Assembly (NCBI GenBank): GCA_963169105.1
Contig: OY720637.1
Coordinates: 33,971,925-34,035,924 of the forward strand
Reading direction: 5' to 3'
Origin: Ceriagrion tenellum
Taxonomy: Eukaryota > Arthropoda > Insecta > Odonata > Coenagrionidae
Length of the DNA stretch: 64,000 nt
This document shows positions 12,041 through 24,224 of this stretch, piece by piece. The notes under the pieces are model-generated. The model was not told the DNA's origin, did no database searches, and was given only the letters and a program-made list of their open reading frames with translations. Made by a program: the position numbers and the translations under genes. Position 1 is the stretch's first letter, and the number at the start of each line of letters is the position of its first letter.

Positions 12041-12602
12041 TTAAGGTAGTGCGAGCGAGATAGTTCCTTAATCATATTAGAGACCATATTCGATACATAC
12101 GTTTTAATTTCACCAACTATGAGACACACTAGTTAAATACTGCATAATTAATGGTGCAATCAAGTAGTTTTACATGACAGAAATTGTAAGAAATCAAATG
12201 AAAATATCTAAATAAGTCTGTCACTTGACTCATTATTTTTCACGCGGTACGTTTGAAACTCCATCACAACTGAAGGTTTATTGTGATTTTGAAGAATTTA
12301 TTACAGTGACAATATGATTTATTTTCAAAAATAGTTGAGAAAACTCACAAACTACACACTGTTGATTTGTAGACGAGACCTAAGTGTAGGAAATGCCTCA
12401 TTTTTAATATAAGGTCTCTCTGGAGTGCATACACTTACCATTACCCATATAAAATGGTATTTTTTTTGGCAAATATCTCGGAAAGTAATGAGGTAATGGG
12501 TTAAATGTTTTATGTCAATGGAAGGGTGATGTATTTTTCTTAAAAATGAGACCAAATTCATTGATTTCTAGGTAAAATGATATTTCGCTCAAACTACCTT
12601 AA
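12041..12602 (-). mobile_element. MITE-A copy 1 (TTAA-flanked, ~562 bp)
   Basis: This non-autonomous DNA element lies in reverse orientation relative to the other full copies. Its ends form inverted repeats: GGTAGTGCGAGCGAG at the left and the complement of GGTAGTTTGAGCGAA at the right. Both are bordered by TTAA (12041-12044 and 12599-12602). TTAA is either the target-site duplication, as for piggyBac-type elements, or the palindromic tip of the terminal repeat. A 70-codon open frame (12352-12561, minus) is shared with copy 3 but broken in the others, so I do not read it as a gene. No transposase is present. Confidence 0.85.
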
Positions 12603-12615
12603 GGAATGGAGCTAG

Positions 12616-13047
12616 GGGGCTGTCCATAATCCATGCAGACACCAAACAGGGGTGGGGGGGATAGATCAGTTCTACGATACTGAACGAGGGTCGTCAACGA
12701 AGGTCCACGTTGGGGGGGTGAGTGTGTTGGAGGGATGTCTACGTGGGCAATGGTCGACACCATTCACCATGATCGACAACATACAGTTTATAGTAAATGA
12801 CAGATTATCATAGCTGCAAGAGTACTTTTCTTTTACTTACCTTTCCTTAAAATCAGCCTTAAATTACATATAGTCCATGACAATCAATTAATGAACCGTT
12901 TCACAGCTATTTCCGCAAAAAAAGAGAAGTCTACGTGGACAACTAAGGTGGACGGGGGGGTCTGGATGAAGTCTATGAGTGTCCACGATGGGGGTGGTGG
13001 ATCAAAAAAGTGGCCTTTTTTTGTCTACGTGGATTATGGGCAGCACC
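12616..13047. mobile_element. 432-bp TIR element with CCATAATCC termini
   Basis: The left end GGGGCTGTCCATAATCCATG and the right end, read on the minus strand, GGTGCTGCCCATAATCCACG form imperfect terminal inverted repeats of about 30 bp. Both ends lead into G-rich internal blocks (around 12651-12720 and 12954-13000). Target-site duplications are degenerate: GGAGCTAG before against TAAGGTAG after, 5 of 8 bases alike, which would suit an old hAT-type insertion but is weak. There is no transposase frame. It sits 13 bp from MITE-A copy 1. Confidence 0.7.
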
Positions 13048-14485
13048 TAAGGTAGACTTGCACTCAATATTTTTCCCTGTTAGTTCCCATGTGCGAAAAC
13101 AAATCCTCACTTCACTTTATCCATCGCCAATGTAATCGCAACCGGCGCAGTACCCCAATGGTCACGAACAGAAGCCACTTGTGATTCTCTTCTCGGACGC
13201 CGTGCAACGTACTCGGAATGAAAATTGGCATCGTCGAGCATGCCAAAGTCTCTCTTCCGCCACCTACGTTTCACCCGCGACATGTGTGATTACTACAGGC
13301 GTGTGACGATTCAGTGATCCGCCATCCAATTATTACCTTCGCCCCGCGGGCCAGATTCGGCGACGGGCTAGAGGCTGTGATCTTTTGTTTTTCTTTCTCT
13401 TTAAATTTTACCCCAGAATCCCAAGTCAATTATCATTATGACGTCACGTAGACTGGTTGTTTTGACTCTAAAGAGGGCGTGAGATTATCGCCTGTTTATG
13501 GGAGACTAGGCTTGCCCCACTTTGCTCTCAAACAGTCAACAGCCTTTGTTAAGATAAAATATCATCAAAGCTATATGCAGGGGACAGAGGGTTTCGGTGA
13601 CAGCATATAATAAGGGGATTAGTCTACAACACAGCACAGATTTGTTGTTACAGATGATAAAATAAGACCGGAATTTCACAACCTGGGAACTCAGAACTCG
13701 GATTTTGCAGAAATTGCCACAGCAAATCTCATCACAGAAGAAGGATCGCATAATTGCCATTTGAATGCATCAAGGATGCATTTTCTGCGTTCAATCAAGC
13801 GAAATCTCACTTAAAATTCGTCCCAAATCCACGAACAAACCACCACAAGCGGTTGTGCTCCTGTTTTGACCCAGTAATACACAAAGATCGCCATTTGCAA
13901 GTGTTAAGACATTGAGTTCAAGCATTAAAAAGCAGGTAAAACAATTCTAGCCGCACATCTTAGGTGGGTCCCAGATAAGGAATAATAGTAACATATATAC
14001 AAAAATATTCATATTAAGCCATTAAATAAGAGATTAAAATAAAGAAACAAACTTTTTAACGATTAAAGAAAAAATGAAATAGCATAAATACGGCATAAAA
14101 AGGTATACAAGTTAACGTTATTATTGCAGTAGTCAGTTAGGGTAGAATAGAAAAAATAGAATAACGTTTAATTGAGTACTTCCCAATAAGACAAAAACAG
14201 AAAATACTAATGAAGCTCCGCTTTCAGTGAAACCAAAAAAACACCTGGAAAAACAACTGTGTAAACAAAAACAAATTTTTGCCAGAAACAGATAAATGAC
14301 ACTAAATACAAACAAGGAAAATGTGATATCAGTCAGAGAAAGGAAAATATCAATAAATTCACAGATAATAATGCAAATAAAGAAGATACCACAATGTAGG
14401 ATACGTTGACAGAGGGTTGAATACAAGACAACGGTAGGTTCACATGAAGAGAACAATGCAGAGATTCTCTAGACTTTTACAGGAG
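13048..14485. other. Unassigned DNA; CpG-richer part 13090-13400
   Basis: The first third is less AT-rich, with several CpGs, but has no long open frame or recognised motif. The rest is AT-rich. The minus-strand frame at 14133-14456 is a Phe/Leu/Ile/Cys-rich translation of an A-rich plus strand and is not credible as a gene. Confidence 0.4.
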
Positions 14486-14529
14486 TAAGTCCATACTGCC
14501 TTAAAAATAAGTCCATACCGCCTTAAAAA
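14486..14529 (+). repeat. 22-bp direct repeat, two units
   Basis: TAAGTCCATACTGCCTTAAA and a second unit differing at one base stand head to tail with a period of 22 bp. Confidence 0.85.
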
Positions 14530-14659
14530 ATTATTTCCAACATCTTAGCTTAAGTTCTACTTCTCTTCACACCGCCCACTAAGCCTATACTTAGATTATT
14601 TCCTCCTCCACATCCCTCCTATTCTTTCTTCACTTCCCGTCACAAAGTCGACCCTCCAT

Positions 14660-14760
14660 ACCTCTTATTAAAATAAAAAATAAATAAAAATAAAACAAAA
14701 TAAATATTCTACGTAAAACTTACAAAGTTTCATTAATTCCTGAGTATTACGGAAAAGTTT
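14660..14760 (+). repeat. A-rich run followed by a fragment of the 100-bp hammerhead-associated repeat
   Basis: After an A/T-only run (about 14665-14703) the sequence ATTCTACGTAAAACTTACAA, continuing to about 14755, matches the non-ribozyme part of the 100-bp tandem unit at 41960-42215. The hammerhead-like part is not present. It directly precedes MITE-A copy 2. Confidence 0.55.
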
Positions 14761-14767
14761 TACAAAG

Positions 14768-15337
14768 TTATGGTAGTTTGGACGAAATGTCGTTGTACTT
14801 AGAAATCAATGAATTTGGTCTCATTTTAAAGAAAAATATATCACCTTCTAATGACACCCAAAATTCAACCCCTTTCCACATTAATTTCGGAGATATTTGC
14901 CAAAATATAACAACCCTTTTACATGGGAAATGGTGCGTGTATGCACTACAGAGAGACATTATTTACAAAATGAGGTATTTCTAGCACTTAAATATCGTAA
15001 AAAACGTAAAAAACTAACAGCGTGTAGTTTGTATGCTTTCTCAACTATATTTTGAAATAAATCAAATTGTCACCGCAGTAGGTTCTTGGGTATCACAAAA
15101 AACCTTCCGTTTTGAAGGAGTTTCAAACGCGCGGGACGAAAAAAATGAGTCAAGTTAAAGACTTATTGAGATATTTTCATTAAATTACTTATAATTTCAG
15201 TCATATAAAGCAATATTATTGCACCATCAATAATGCAATATTTCATTGATGTGTCCTACAGCTGGTGAAATTAAAACTTATAATTCGAACATGGTCTCTA
15301 TCATGACTGAGTCACTATCTCGCTTGGACTACATTAA
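14768..15337 (+). mobile_element. MITE-A copy 2 (~570 bp)
   Basis: It begins GGTAGTTTGGACGAAAT at 14772 and ends with the complement of GTAGTCCAAGCGAGATAG, bordered by TTAT on the left and TTAA on the right. It is alignable along its full length to copies 1, 3 and 6 but has more substitutions. The mutated left border suggests that it is older. It has no transposase. Confidence 0.8.
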
Positions 15338-16455
15338 GGGTGATACTATTGAATTTCCCTTCCTCGCTTACCATACCTAGAAACCATTCCTTGAAGAAAG
15401 AGAGCAAGATCAAATTATCTTCCATAATGATGCTACTCCCATATTCTGAGTTGCGCAAGTAACCTACAATGCCGGAGGCCTCCCCAAAATAACAAGCAAC
15501 GAAAACTAATATCTTAACGTCCTCGATGACTAAGAAAAATAATGAAGTTCCTTTCCAGCCCGCAATGTCGTAGCGAGAGGCTGCGTGGCTTCCGATCCAT
15601 TTTCCGAATGACAACTGGCGAATTTTTTCTCTCTCCAACGAGAAGTCTTCAACTTTAATAGACTTCTCTCTAATAGGCTCCTCAGGAAATCTTGCATCCG
15701 CCTTTTCCCAGAGAGAAGGAAATCATTTATCAAGCCGTATGGCAAAGTCTCAGACAAGAGAATTGGAGGCGAAAACGCCAATGAGGCAACAGATGACTAA
15801 CGCGGATACAACGAGTTTTTTTTAAAGGAATAATGCACGTTAGTTAAGTCATCGAACTCTATCGATGACGAAGAAAAACCTTCTCTGATGTCCCAGCGTA
15901 TCAAAAGTGATTCCTCTTTACCAAGTATAGACAACATCTCATACAACACTTTTGCTACAATATTGCATATTCTTCGATCAGTAAAAATGGGAGCAGGGTT
16001 GACAAAAAGGAAATTTCGAAAATAAAATAAGGAAAAAAGTAATTACGGGAGTTGAAAAGGTACATTACGATATAAATGGAAGGGGTAGAAATCAATTATT
16101 GGAAACTAGCGACAGCTTCACGTTCAACCCGTGGTAACAACATGCCACGAATCACTCAAGTTATGAGCTCCGATTTTTTTAATAAATTTACGAGGGCTTC
16201 CTATGGTGATTATTCATACTAATGGGTCGGAAAAAATTTCTCGGAGTAAAAAATATCGCAAGGCAAAAATAATTTCCACGACTACGGCTATAGAAATACT
16301 CCGCATCCGTGTTTCCTACGATTCTGGATTACTTCAGATTATTCAAACAAGCTTCACTGATCTTATATTTTAATTTGAATAATTCGTGACAACTTTTTAT
16401 ACATCTAAGTAGTCCTTCATGAGGATTGGTCTTCGGATAATGAATTAATTTCTTG
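15338..16455. other. AT-rich unassigned DNA
   Basis: No gene or element recognised. Two minus-strand frames (15315-15638, 15530-15781) overlap in different registers and show no domain. Confidence 0.45.
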
Positions 16456-16495
16456 CCAACGCTTCGCAGATTTGTTTCCGCATCATCAGGGCTTG
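16456..16495 (-). ncRNA. Hammerhead-ribozyme-like core (minus strand)
   Basis: On the minus strand the order is GCC, CTGATGA, one extra T, a 5-bp hairpin stem (GCGGA with TCTGC, loop AACAAA), GAAGC, GTT, GGC. This matches the hammerhead layout: stem I start, CUGANGA box, stem II, GAA box and NUH cleavage triplet. GCC and GGC pair as the base of stem I. The final A of GAAA is G here, and stem III is reduced to GC/GU, so catalytic activity is doubtful. Confidence 0.4.
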
Positions 16496-16499
16496 AGCT

Positions 16500-17985
16500 T
16501 AGTAACTGAAGCGGCAAAAAGGTGGCAAGAAACAATTAAATCCGAAGATAGATCCTCAAGAAGAACAGTGCAGCTCAATTTTCATTATCCAGGATCGCTC
16601 TCAAACCATTCATAAGAAATGGTACCGAGGAAAAACGCTCTCTGCAACACTTTAAACTAATCAAGATATGAAATAAAAGAATCCGTCTCAAAAAAATTAC
16701 CCCGTGTATTCCACCATTGCAAACGGGTGCTCAGATGAAATACATGGTCACAGACCCTCAAGCATCCTGGAGCTCCAAGAAGAATAGGAAAAATCATTTT
16801 CCCCTCACTTCCGGGTTCATACGCCTCAGTTAATTCTGAAACAACAAACATCTCCGACGCATAAAAGCGAAGAGAGGCTTCTGTAAACGGGTTTAATATT
16901 TCTAGTCGCCACAGGCTGCAAAACGAAAGGGAATTGAAACTATTCGCTTTTAAAGGGAGCCAATGAGAGTCCCCTTTAAGGGATTCGCAAGTGACCACAT
17001 AAAACCAAGCTGTCACACGATCGCGCTATAAATTATCGGCACTGGTTTCCACAGTTCACGTGGTACTATCGAAATTTTCACGTGGAAGACATAAATTTTG
17101 GAACGATAAAATATGGCACGCTTCCAAAAAAAGGACACCTCACAAGTGAGACGGTTAAATATAAATTCGACGACTTGACAAGAGTGCAATTAGTACCAGA
17201 GCGAAAACTGGCCGTGAAATCGGAGTGATTATGAAGTCGAATTGCGTTATTTTAAGAGGCTTTCATTGGAAGGAGACGAATATAGATTTGATCCCCCGAG
17301 GAAGATAATTCGAAGAGGTAAAAATGGGAGCTTACCATTGTATAGGTATTATCGAACTTAAGATCCCGAGAAGAGAGGGAGAAATGTATATTGTCATTCA
17401 AGCTTTGCGGAGGAGAATGGAGATGTAGTGACGAACGGAGAGGAATACGATCAAAAGATGCTCCACTGCAAATGAAGAGGAAACTTTAGGAGGTGATTAA
17501 ACGGAAGCAGAGCGATTGGTTGGAACGGATAAGAGGGGCTAGGGGATACTGAAGGTCGTCATGGAGGAGAGGAAGATAGATAGGACATATATACCTGACA
17601 GATGATTGAAATCATGTGAGGAGACCAAGGACCTGCGGATATAAATGGTCAGTCACCATCATTGGTCTTGGTTGACTGATGCTAGGTTGCATCTTCTGGG
17701 GAAGTTAACTGCGCACATTCCACATCGCAGTACCCCGGCCGATTCCGTGAACTTCACTCTCGCCTAAGATTATGGCTGTTGATACCGGTTCGATCTTCTT
17801 GATCTGCGCCATCAAAGCCATCTGCTGAGACTGGTGCCTCTCAGTAAAGGGGTCAGTTCGAGTATCATTTAAATGTTGGAGTCAGGATATTTTTTCCGTT
17901 ACTATGGCTATTAAAAGTATGGCTATCGTCAAAATGGTCAGCAGAGGTAACCCAATACCACTGGCGCAAGTAGACGGAAAACAAG
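16500..17985. other. Unassigned DNA with a purine-rich part (about 17400-17620)
   Basis: The purine-rich stretch reads like the charged tail of the LINE fragments elsewhere in the window (GEEDR-type translation), but too few residues match to call it. From 17620 to 17900 the composition is more balanced, with no recognised content. Confidence 0.35.
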
Positions 17986-18245
17986 ACACACGAAGTACTT
18001 GAAATGCGGTGGACGGAAGCCTAGATGCAAGATGTTATGATGAGTCAAAATAGATGCGTGGAGCGAGTAAGGCAGGAAGATAGGGTATTTGAAATCGCAG
18101 TTAAAGGTAAAATACAGCGAAAGAGGAGATGACGGAGGAAGATTTTGCTATTGGATCTAAGGAAGAGAAGAGAAGGACAAGCTGAAATGATTATTAAAGT
18201 TGTGAAATCCGAGCAGGGAAGAGTAGTGGAGGACTAGCAATGATT
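17985..18245 (+). mobile_element. LINE C-terminal fragment, decayed
   Basis: The plus strand translates, with breaks, to LEMRWTEA, then VERVRQEDRVFEIAVKGKIQ, a basic RKRR stretch and LLDLRKRREGQ. The order of charged segments (R-x-D-R-V-x-E, G-K-I-Q-x-K-R, L-L-D-L) is that of LINE protein C-termini seen at 541-1352 and in the family A copies. The level of decay is high and both ends are unclear. Confidence 0.5.
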
Positions 18246-19199
18246 CATCAACAACCACTCACCTCGAAAGAATATTAAATAATATTAATATCCTCTTCTT
18301 CACAATTACATTTTTTAAAGGGACAACTTCAAAAGAGCGATATTTGAGGGTTATATTCCACGCAGAGTTCTCTTTGAAACGCTTTCCCTTATCAGATCAC
18401 AATGCGCCAGCGCTTCAATTCCTTTGAGAGTTCACGAGAGTTTTTTTTTCAGTCCATCTCGATGCACAAACAGATTAAATACATATTAAATAGGAGTCGG
18501 GCACAGAACGAGCATCCCCCTTCATCAAGGCCACCAATGATTGATCAAAGCGTTACACCTTGCACTAAACGATTCGTACGGCGAACAGACGCGAATTAAT
18601 TCAGAAAAGGGATTGCAGAGAGAGAGAGGGATAGAGAGAGAAAGAATGCCAACAATACGAGGGTTTGCTAGAGGCAAGAGAAGGTGAATCAAACGAGAAA
18701 GAAAAAAACAAAGGAATGAGAGATGAATCGGGGCAGATGTACAGAGAACACAGACTCTGTGAAGTGGTTTCTAGGAACAATGATTGTACACATCACAACT
18801 TTTAGGAACGTTCGATTGTCTTAAAAGTTTGAAAAAGAGGAAGAATTTTTGAAATTGATAATGGAATAGATATTTGCACAGTTATATACGCACATGTACC
18901 CTGTGTTGTAACTTGAAGTAATTGGTGTTTTATTGATGCTGCAGGTAGAATTATTAATATTGTCTCTACTTCCCTTGTTCAAAATTGGGCTAGAATGAAA
19001 TCGTTACGTTATTATTATTTACGCTTTTGATTAATATATATGGTAATATATATTTTTGTTTAATGCCAGTAATGAATTCCATTTACGGAAGGCAGGCTCC
19101 ATACAGGTCTGTGACCTTTGAGGCTGCCTCAAGCCCAGTGGTATTTGCACACTATATTGAACTAAAAATGTGAGTAATTAATTATTTTTATTCATATTC
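18246..19199. other. AT-rich unassigned DNA with a short GA repeat
   Basis: A GAGAGAGAGAG microsatellite-like run lies at about 18617-18645. Nothing else is recognised. Confidence 0.45.
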
Positions 19200-19202
19200 T
19201 TA

Positions 19203-19404
19203 AGGCTGCTTGACACGGTACATTGTGTCGCAGAAACGAATGTATCACAGACGTGCAAGAAATTAAATGGAATTAGAGCAGGCTCTATTTCACGGGCAGT
19301 CATTTAGACAATCATACCATTTCATGCTTTACACGGTATAACTTCCCTCAAGAAAGAATGCATACATTCGCTGGTGCAACAATATGTACCGTGTAAAGCA
19401 ACCT
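19203..19404. mobile_element. 202-bp PIF/Harbinger-like MITE
   Basis: The left terminus AGGCTGCTTGACACGGTACA and the right terminus, read on the minus strand, AGGTTGCTTTACACGGTACA form terminal inverted repeats with 2 mismatches in 20. Both sides are bordered by TTA (19200-19202 and 19405-19407). A 3-bp TTA/TAA target-site duplication is typical of the PIF/Harbinger superfamily. Near 19329 a further TGCTTTACACGGTATA can pair with the right terminus, giving that end its own hairpin. There is no transposase. Confidence 0.85.
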
Positions 19405-19407
19405 TTA

Positions 19408-22400
19408 TTAATTTTATAGCGTTGAATCATAACCATAATATCTTAACTGCTAAAAACTGATCTCTGCATACTAGGAAAACGTTTATTTTAAAAGACGGCT
19501 TATGTAAGCTCTCAACGATATAAATCAAATTACACATTTATTTCACCAAATCCAAAGCAACGGAGTAAAAGATGCCAGCTGCGTTAGCTACGTTAACGAT
19601 AAATCCAAAACCTCAGTTCAATACCCTAATAAATTGGAATAAAACAATAGGCACATCAATTGACAATAACCTACAGGCTGCAGACTGTTGTTCAAGGTTT
19701 TGCTGAGCGCCGGTAGTCAGTGACTTCTAGAGACATATCCAGCGCATGTTTAAGAAACTTAGACCAAGCTAGATACTTGTAAAACATGGATGGACATTCC
19801 ACAGTCATAAAGTAACGCAAGCGTTTAATTGCCAACCAATCCGTTGCCAATACAGCAACGGATGTACCGTCGCGGTGAAACTGCAAGAGAAAAAGCATGA
19901 ATTGGTAGAATATACTAGAAACAAGTCGATTCGCCAAGGAAAATTTTTATGAGCGACGCAGAGACTAACACTTTATTAAAGCCTGCGGGCCCAAAGAAAT
20001 AGAGCTCTCACAATTCAACCCCACCTTCGTCAATTTATAGGCGAAAAATCCAAATAATCTCCGATATCTAATGCTTCGAATAAGATTTTCTTCGCGAGAA
20101 AGCCATAAAAATACCATGAAACGTCGCAGATACGCCCTGGGGACTTAGAAATCACAGTGACTCACTATGGAATACATTTTTTTTCGACCGTTAAAATTGT
20201 AAAGAAAAAAGATCACTTGGCATAGAAAACCATAACAGCCATTAAACGAAGTGTTTTCAGTCCCGATGCGTTTGAGTCGTTATCAGATAATGATTGAAAG
20301 ATATTGATATTCAGTTCACGCTAAAATGTGGTCTCGTGGATTAAAGAAAATTGAATAAATAATTATAGTATCGTGTAACACCTCGAAAATAGAAATATTT
20401 CGTTTAAAACAGGTAGAAAAATCATATACTACCCATCTATTAGCATATAACGAAACGGACTAAATCTTTTAACATTAGCAAACTCTTGATATTACGTGTC
20501 ATTAAAAGCTTTCAATACCATTACAAGAGTTAGCGTAGAATTCCTTTGAAAGGACTTTTGGTCAGGGAAAAATGTAAAGTCAAGATTTCAATGGAATATA
20601 TAGTTCTGTCCCAGCGTACCTGCATCGCGAATGCTTGGCTAGTTTTGCAAAGAGTCAAGGCCAACAGTCGCGCGACGTTATCATGTGAGGCAAGTCCTCA
20701 TCGCCCAAATCACTATCTCAATCTGCCAAGAGTTCGGTTCTCTAGACCAGTATCAAATAGTTCGCCATGGTACCGCCCTTGACACCGAGGAAGACTCGGG
20801 AAGAATTTTTGCCAAACTTCTACGAGTTTCCCCTAAAAAAAACTAGACACTCACAGAGAGGCAAATGCATTTCTCGTACGTGTGTTGATGCCAACATGTG
20901 AACCTTAGGAAATGACTATGGATATGAAATAACTAAATACTTTCAGATGGAAGTCACTTTAGGCTGGTTAAAGCAACAATTTCTACATATTTTCATGCTG
21001 AACCGTTTTCAAGAATGAGGATAGGATATCAATTTAAGCACAAACTTCCCATTCTACCAAAAAGATACTTTCATGACATATTGTTTACCCAAGCTGGTGC
21101 TTTCATCCAATGGTATGCCAATCCTCAGACAGAAAGGATGATTTTTACAAGCGCTGAACTCCTTTCCCTAATACATTTGTATCTTCCCTCCATGATGCCA
21201 TTTCCCGGCATGAAATTTTTCTTTGCGACTGCCTACGATTCCTGCATTAATTTGAAATCAAAATTATTTCTTTCATAGATCGCAAATGTTCACATCTACC
21301 TCTTAATCGGTGGATTTGGATTGTATTTTTCAGCCAGAGGATGAGACTCCACCGATACATAAACAAAGCTTTTACTCCACCAGCAATCGGTACGACCTGT
21401 GAATTAATATAAGGGTTTGATAATATAACTTCACCGTACTTGAGGGATGCCACGAAATGAAGGACGACTGACAGCAAACGCACTCGACACGTCACGCGAA
21501 TATATCTCTACGTCCTTCTCAGATCCACGAGGATGAAACAACATTAACGAAACGAGGCATAAATATCCGTGCTCAATACATTCCGCGTCGTCTGAACACC
21601 GTGATCACCGTAAATCCCGTATCATGGGCCCGATAAACAACGTGGTGATCGAAGCAATAAAATTTTATCATTCAATTCCTCCAATCACAGAACCATAGCA
21701 TTGGAACGATTTCATCCTGGAAGATAAAAATTCAGCCGCGCGCCTACGCGCAGCCGTAGAAAATTATACGACTCCATTTTCTGCGGCTTTGTGAAATTGC
21801 AACCGGGGAAAGAAGAGTAATAAAAATCATTGAAATGGAAAGAGATAAGTACAACAACCAGCCGCATGAGGGCACGGAGAGACATCTCCCGAGAAAAATC
21901 AGCCTAATGCCGAACCCTTCCAGGGCGACATCCTACGAGGAACTACTTCAGCCGGGTGATATTACACTTTAAGAATCCGAGGAAAAAGGTGGAACCGGTA
22001 TATTCGTGTCACCCAATCCGATAAAAAGCTCCCGGAGGATCTGATCTCCCAATGTAACGTAATCTTCGGCGCTTCCACCACTCAGCTTGAAGGAATGCAC
22101 TGGAGGAACGAGTGCAAGGGAATTGCCCCCACTTAGGCGTTTATGTTTTATGAAGGCGCTCGAGAACAAATTACAGCCCGTCCCACCACACGTCGGTGAG
22201 AGGACGAAGCTCGAGAATGGGAGAAAATTCAGATGTTCCGAGAAAATAGAGGAAAAAAAATTCCACGTCGCAGAAAACTTTATTGCACACCTCCGCGTGC
22301 AAAAGCTCTCTCCCGACGTAATTCATAAGCGGTGCCCCGAGAGCTTAACTCGACCTCAGCCGAAAAACGACCACCAAGCCGCCTCGCTCAGCATGGCTAA

Positions 22401-23055
22401 AGTTTTATTACGAAAAGCAGTAGGTGGTCAAAACTTAACCATTTCGACCGGGAGAAATGTGCCCCGTAAGGATAGGAGTGCAGTAAAAGTCACACATAAT
22501 CTCTCATCGGGTGGGGACCACACACACTTCTAATAACCAACACGCGTTGTGGCAAAGCAAAAGTTGCGAGGAAGATCCCACCACGGGCAGGGATGTTTCT
22601 TTCATCACAGGATAGATGCCTCAGGCGATACGATACAGCGTTAGTAGTTAAGGCACCTGAAATTCAAATCCGCCCCTTCCAATATTATTTCGCTTCCAAT
22701 GACGAGTATTCTTACTGCGCGGTTTATGCGCCGAGCCATAACTAACCAGTCATCTAGGGCAAAATACTAGACCCTGCTAGTACAAGGATTGCCCAAAAAG
22801 TAATTCCCAAGAAGTAATGATTTTTCTTCTAGAAAACTATCAATTCTACAAAAAATAAATTTTCTCATATGAAAGAATGGTGTTTTACCTACTATCTCTA
22901 TTTTTCCTCATGATCTCCATCCTGTTCTATTGCCTTCCTACAGCGATTCACTAGGGCGTGTATGTCCTATCGGTAACAGTCCTCGCTCTGGTTATTTAGC
23001 CAGATTTTCACTGCGCTAATAACCTTTTAATCATCCTAACCCTGCTAAAGATTCC
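19408..23055. other. AT-rich unassigned DNA
   Basis: No gene or complete element recognised in 3.6 kb. A 148-codon frame at 22087-22533 sits in a slightly GC-richer patch. It shows no domain, hydrophobic segment or repeat and is not called as a gene. Confidence 0.45.
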
Positions 23056-23059
23056 TTAG

Positions 23060-23368
23060 AGGCTGTTCTGTAGAACGCACGGAATTCTAAAGAAGTTGAC
23101 TCTTTTTCTTCAGAACTATTTCCTTTTCTAAGGATCTGTACGGAACATGAGAGCCTGACTCTACAGAACGCATTTCTGTAGAGTTATTTTCTGCAAAGCA
23201 AAATAACTCCTTACAAGCTGTTCTGTAGAACTTCAGCAACCCTACGGAAATACGAAAACTCTGCAGAACGTCATGGGGAGTTCTGCAGAACGTCGTAGGG
23301 AATTTCACAGAACGTCCTAAGGAATTCTGCAGAACGTCGCAGGGAATTCCGTACAATGGCGTTTCAAT
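23060..23368. repeat. Palindrome-dense region with a 22-bp tandem repeat
   Basis: Four to five tandem units of exactly 22 bp start at 23259, 23281, 23303, 23325 and (decayed) 23347. The consensus opens with the perfect palindrome TTCTGCAGAA followed by CGTCGTAGGGAA. The same palindromic word, as GTTCTGTAGAAC, also occurs at about 23063 and 23220. CTCTACAGAA and TTCTGTAGAG at about 23159-23183 form a perfect 10-bp inverted repeat with a 5-base loop. Function is unknown: a satellite seed or an array of dimeric protein-binding sites are both possible. Confidence 0.8.
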
Positions 23369-24220
23369 AGTTTAAGGAATATCAACGGAACTTTTTAAGA
23401 AATTTTGCAGAAGTATTTATAAGGAAACTATACAGAATATTTTAGCAGGGAAGGTGCAGAGTAGAAAAGTACTCAGTGCTATTATTCAAAATGGATTAAA
23501 AATAAGAGAAATTATGAAGCAATATTCATTCTTTTACGCCTTTAGTTTGTGCCTAAATGGTGTGTGCGAGCCTAATCTTGCAGTCTGTATTCTGCAGAGT
23601 TTACAAAATTGGTCAGAGAACTTAGATGCAAGATAAGGCAGCGTCGCGTTAACCTGATAAGCAATTGCGACCAATGGACATGCGTCTCTCGATGACCGTT
23701 TATCGCAGTGATTTCTGTTATTAAGGAGTTTAAAAAAATGTGGAACATTAACTTGTGGGCAACCCTCGTACGTATACCATGGACTATTTAAATAACGTAG
23801 AGTAGAAGGAACACTCGTATCTCGGCGAATTTATGCAACGAGAATTGATCCTCACGGGGCCTTCACAGTGAACGATACAAGGGAGAATGTAAGGTAAGCT
23901 GGGGAAAAGGTAAACAAAATGTGAGAGTAGAAACTAGGATAAATGAAGGGAGGCATAGGGTACGATGAGTCAAGGAGGGATATACAGTAGGAAAACCGAT
24001 GGTTCTATAAAGGAATCATTAACGGTTGACTCCCCCCGGTCGGGAAATTCATAGGCAGAAATACACTTCGACTTTCCATTTATTTGGTATAAATCCTACA
24101 TGAGATGATTTGGTCTTCTAGGGTCTTTGGTTCTGAGGTTTTTGGTTTTCCCGTACAAACTCCCCCTACCTTCTACGCTATACCCACCCCGGCTTTCAAC
24201 TAAATAAATGCGATGTTTAC
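23369..24220. other. AT-rich unassigned DNA
   Basis: No gene or element recognised. Confidence 0.5.
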
Positions 24221-24224
24221 TGTT

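Noticed and set aside
12352..12561. 70-residue protein conserved between 12.4 kb and 25.4 kb
   Set aside because: Both lie inside copies of MITE-A. The similarity comes from the element itself, and the frame is broken in other copies.
22087..22533. 148-codon frame as a gene
   Set aside because: No domain, no signal, no homologous-looking motif; plausible by chance in a slightly GC-richer segment.
23259..23368. CRISPR-like repeat array
   Set aside because: Units are contiguous with no unique spacers, and the context is eukaryotic.
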